Assembly (NCBI GenBank): GCA_027575765.1
Contig: JANBPT010000958.1
Location: 1-17,950 of the forward strand
DNA length: 17,950 nt
From: Tieghemiomyces parasiticus
Lineage: Eukaryota; Kickxellomycota; Dimargaritomycetes; Dimargaritales; Dimargaritaceae
Direction: 5' to 3'
In this document: positions 16,282 through 17,950 of the stretch, piece by piece
How positions within the stretch are numbered: the first letter of the stretch is position 1
How the letters are laid out: each line of letters opens with the position of its first letter
Program-made: the position numbers and the translations under genes
The notes under the pieces: generated by a model
The model's database searches: none
Told to the model about the DNA's origin: nothing
The model's input: only the letters and a program-made list of their open reading frames with translations

Positions 16282-17735
16282 TATTCTGGTTGGAGTTTAT
16301 CTCATCACGTCTGAGGCCCTGCTGCCGGCTTTACCTGTTCCATCTAGGGATAGCGGATCTCAGTCTGCCCATGGTGGTATTCGCCGCTTTACATTTCTAC
16401 CTGTGTAATGGTGCTATATTTGTGGATCAGTAGACACTCTGACATAACATTTTCGACTTGGCATCGGGACTATCGATCGTAGCAATTATTCCTTTATATA
16501 ACAATAGTGCGCATCATCAATAAACGAGTGCAGGCGACTACCCCAATTTTGTTTTGGATTAGGGATTCGTGTTTATATGAATGAGAGGGTAGCATGGTTC
16601 AGATGGAAAACTTCTAATTAATAGAGAACGATCCATAAATCTCTGAAGCGGCAGAGGGTTGCTGACCCGTTACTTGTCAATTGCCTATCCGCTGTATAGG
16701 CGACTAAAACCCAGATCGGTTTTCTTACTATATTCGATACTGTGATCAAAAAGCGTTGAGATATTTTATGATACTTAACAGAAACGACCAATAAAAAAAA
16801 GTACATTTGGCATCAGGCGGACTGCTATATAGATTATTGTTATTTTAGGGGTCAGAATGCCGAAAAGCCACGAGAGCAGGCCACACGGCGCCAACCTCTT
16901 GGGAAAACGCATAGCCAAGGTTATGATGGTACGGTAGAGCGGGGCGGCTTCCAAAAGAGAGTGCGCTATTTCTCTTACTTAAGGGATGCAGCCGGTGGCA
17001 GGCCAATCGCCTTGAAGGCCTCTTGATCCTTCAACTGCGAGTATTTCATCCGCCTTACTTTTTCCTCGATACACAAAGCAGCCGGTTATGGTCACAAGCG
17101 GCACCTACTACCTTTTAGACGGTAATGTGAATCCTAACGATTGCGCTCTAGAGATTGATTATACTGTTGTGATGGTAAATTTTACTTCCCCCCCCCCTCC
17201 ATTGCGGCACAAAGGCAATCCGTTTTGTTTACATTTACCACTAAAGACACGGGTCAATCGACACTCGCCACACTAGAAATCTACAACCCTTTTCCCCTTG
17301 CCTTGACCCCTTTGGGAAAGGAGGACACTGTGGACAGGTTCTAGACTCTCGTTAGGACCAACATTGTACGATATGTGACCTTCCCAGCCCAAACATAATG
17401 GGACAGCACCGCGTCAGTTACCGAAGTGAGCAACGTCTAGCCTTCCTTGCCAAGCCCCTCCCCTACGCTTCGCGCTCCTTTCGTGCTGAGAAACCGCATT
17501 TCGATGCAGACGACCCTCGTCTCTCGAACCCAACAGATCAGATTTATACCACATCGCGCGTGCCCTGGTTCCGAACTCCGACGTCTGGTCATTTGCATTA
17601 GTCTGACCGTGCCCTCAGCACCTGCCTATTCCTTACAACTTTACGCGCCCAATTATCTTTGAACCCCAATTTGCCATTCTGTTGCCGATCACTACTACCG
17701 CCAGCGAATTCGACACCCACATAGACACCCCAGCG
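16282..17735. other. Gene-poor stretch up to CDC45
   Basis: AT-rich on the left (16400-16850). A plus frame open from 17016 to 17276, with ATG at 17088 and a GTAAAT donor-like site at 17175, reads as an ordinary soluble protein segment but matches nothing known. The last 450 bases before 17736 are pyrimidine-rich on the plus strand and should hold the CDC45 promoter and leader. Confidence 0.5.
17188..17197. repeat. Poly-C tract (10 C)
   Basis: Ten cytosines, about 540 bases before the CDC45 start, just after a possible splice donor at 17175. Confidence 0.9.
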
Positions 17736-17950
17736 ATGGTTTACATCACGCCGGAGCAGTACGACGAGGCGTACGCCAAAATCGTGAATGAGTCAATCGG
17801 CCGCACCAATTCGATTCTTATTCTGGTGGCCGCGGACCCCGACGCCCTCTGCTCGCTCAAAATCCTTCTGTCACTCCTCAGGAACGATTCGGTCACGTAC
17901 AACATGGTCCCCGTTTCCGGGTACGCTGACCTGGTGCGTATCAACCGGAC
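17736..17950 (+). CDS. cdc45: CDC45 replication initiation protein, N-terminal part
   Basis: The frame is open from ATG 17736 to the right edge, giving the first 71 residues of a protein usually 550-650 long. Family features are plain: a short helix (EQYDEAYAKIV, 7-17), a strand with ILILVAADPDALCSLKIL (27-44; the DxDAxC signature of the Cdc45/RecJ-like DHH fold), then a strand and turn with NMVPVSGYADL (56-66). Cdc45 joins MCM2-7 and GINS to form the CMG helicase at replication origins in the nucleus. The start is the first ATG, and the family begins with the same short leader. Third positions are strongly G/C. The rest of the gene lies outside the window. Confidence 0.95.
   Translation, partial: MVYITPEQYDEAYAKIVNESIGRTNSILILVAADPDALCSLKILLSLLRNDSVTYNMVPVSGYADLVRINR

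Overview
The window looks like nuclear DNA of a fungus, probably an early-diverging one. It has spliceosomal introns with GTAAGT/GTAGGT-type donors and CTAAC-like branch sites, and fungal-type housekeeping genes in all orientations. There is no operon structure, rRNA, tRNA or CRISPR array. The lineage is inferred from gene content and intron style, not from a marker gene.

Left part (1-9.5 kb, gene-dense). A minus-strand gene for an unrecognised nuclear-type protein (winged-helix-like N-terminus, coiled coil, acidic/arginine-rich tail) runs off the left edge. Across a 1.5 kb divergent spacer lies a three-exon gene for an Ima1/TMEM201-type inner nuclear membrane protein. It converges on a minus-strand gene for the beta subunit of the nascent-polypeptide-associated complex (NAC-beta, EGD1/BTF3). 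Divergent from NAC-beta is the most hidden gene of the window: a REV7/MAD2L2 HORMA-domain gene split into eight small exons (7902-9477). No single open frame shows it, but the exons join in phase into a 205-residue protein. One of its introns appears to be a GC-AG intron.

Right part (9.5-17.7 kb, gene-poor, about half GC, many poly-C runs). Two small minus-strand genes encode 62- and 64-residue cysteine-rich proteins. They align over about 60 residues without a gap and share all seven cysteines. Each has a TATATAA box about 150 bases upstream. A third locus keeps only the C-terminal cysteine spacing and may be a decayed relative. This family is the best candidate for something undescribed. 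Other short open stretches and possible exon pairs are recorded with low confidence. At the right edge the plus-strand CDC45 gene begins.

Functionally, several genes concern genome maintenance or the nucleus: REV7 (translesion synthesis and other HORMA roles), CDC45 (replicative helicase), Ima1 (nuclear envelope) and perhaps the winged-helix protein. They are spaced and oriented independently, so no joint regulation is claimed beyond the two divergent promoter regions. GC-rich third positions (IMA1, NAC-beta, CDC45, left-edge gene) contrast with nearly unbiased codon use in REV7 and the cysteine-rich genes.
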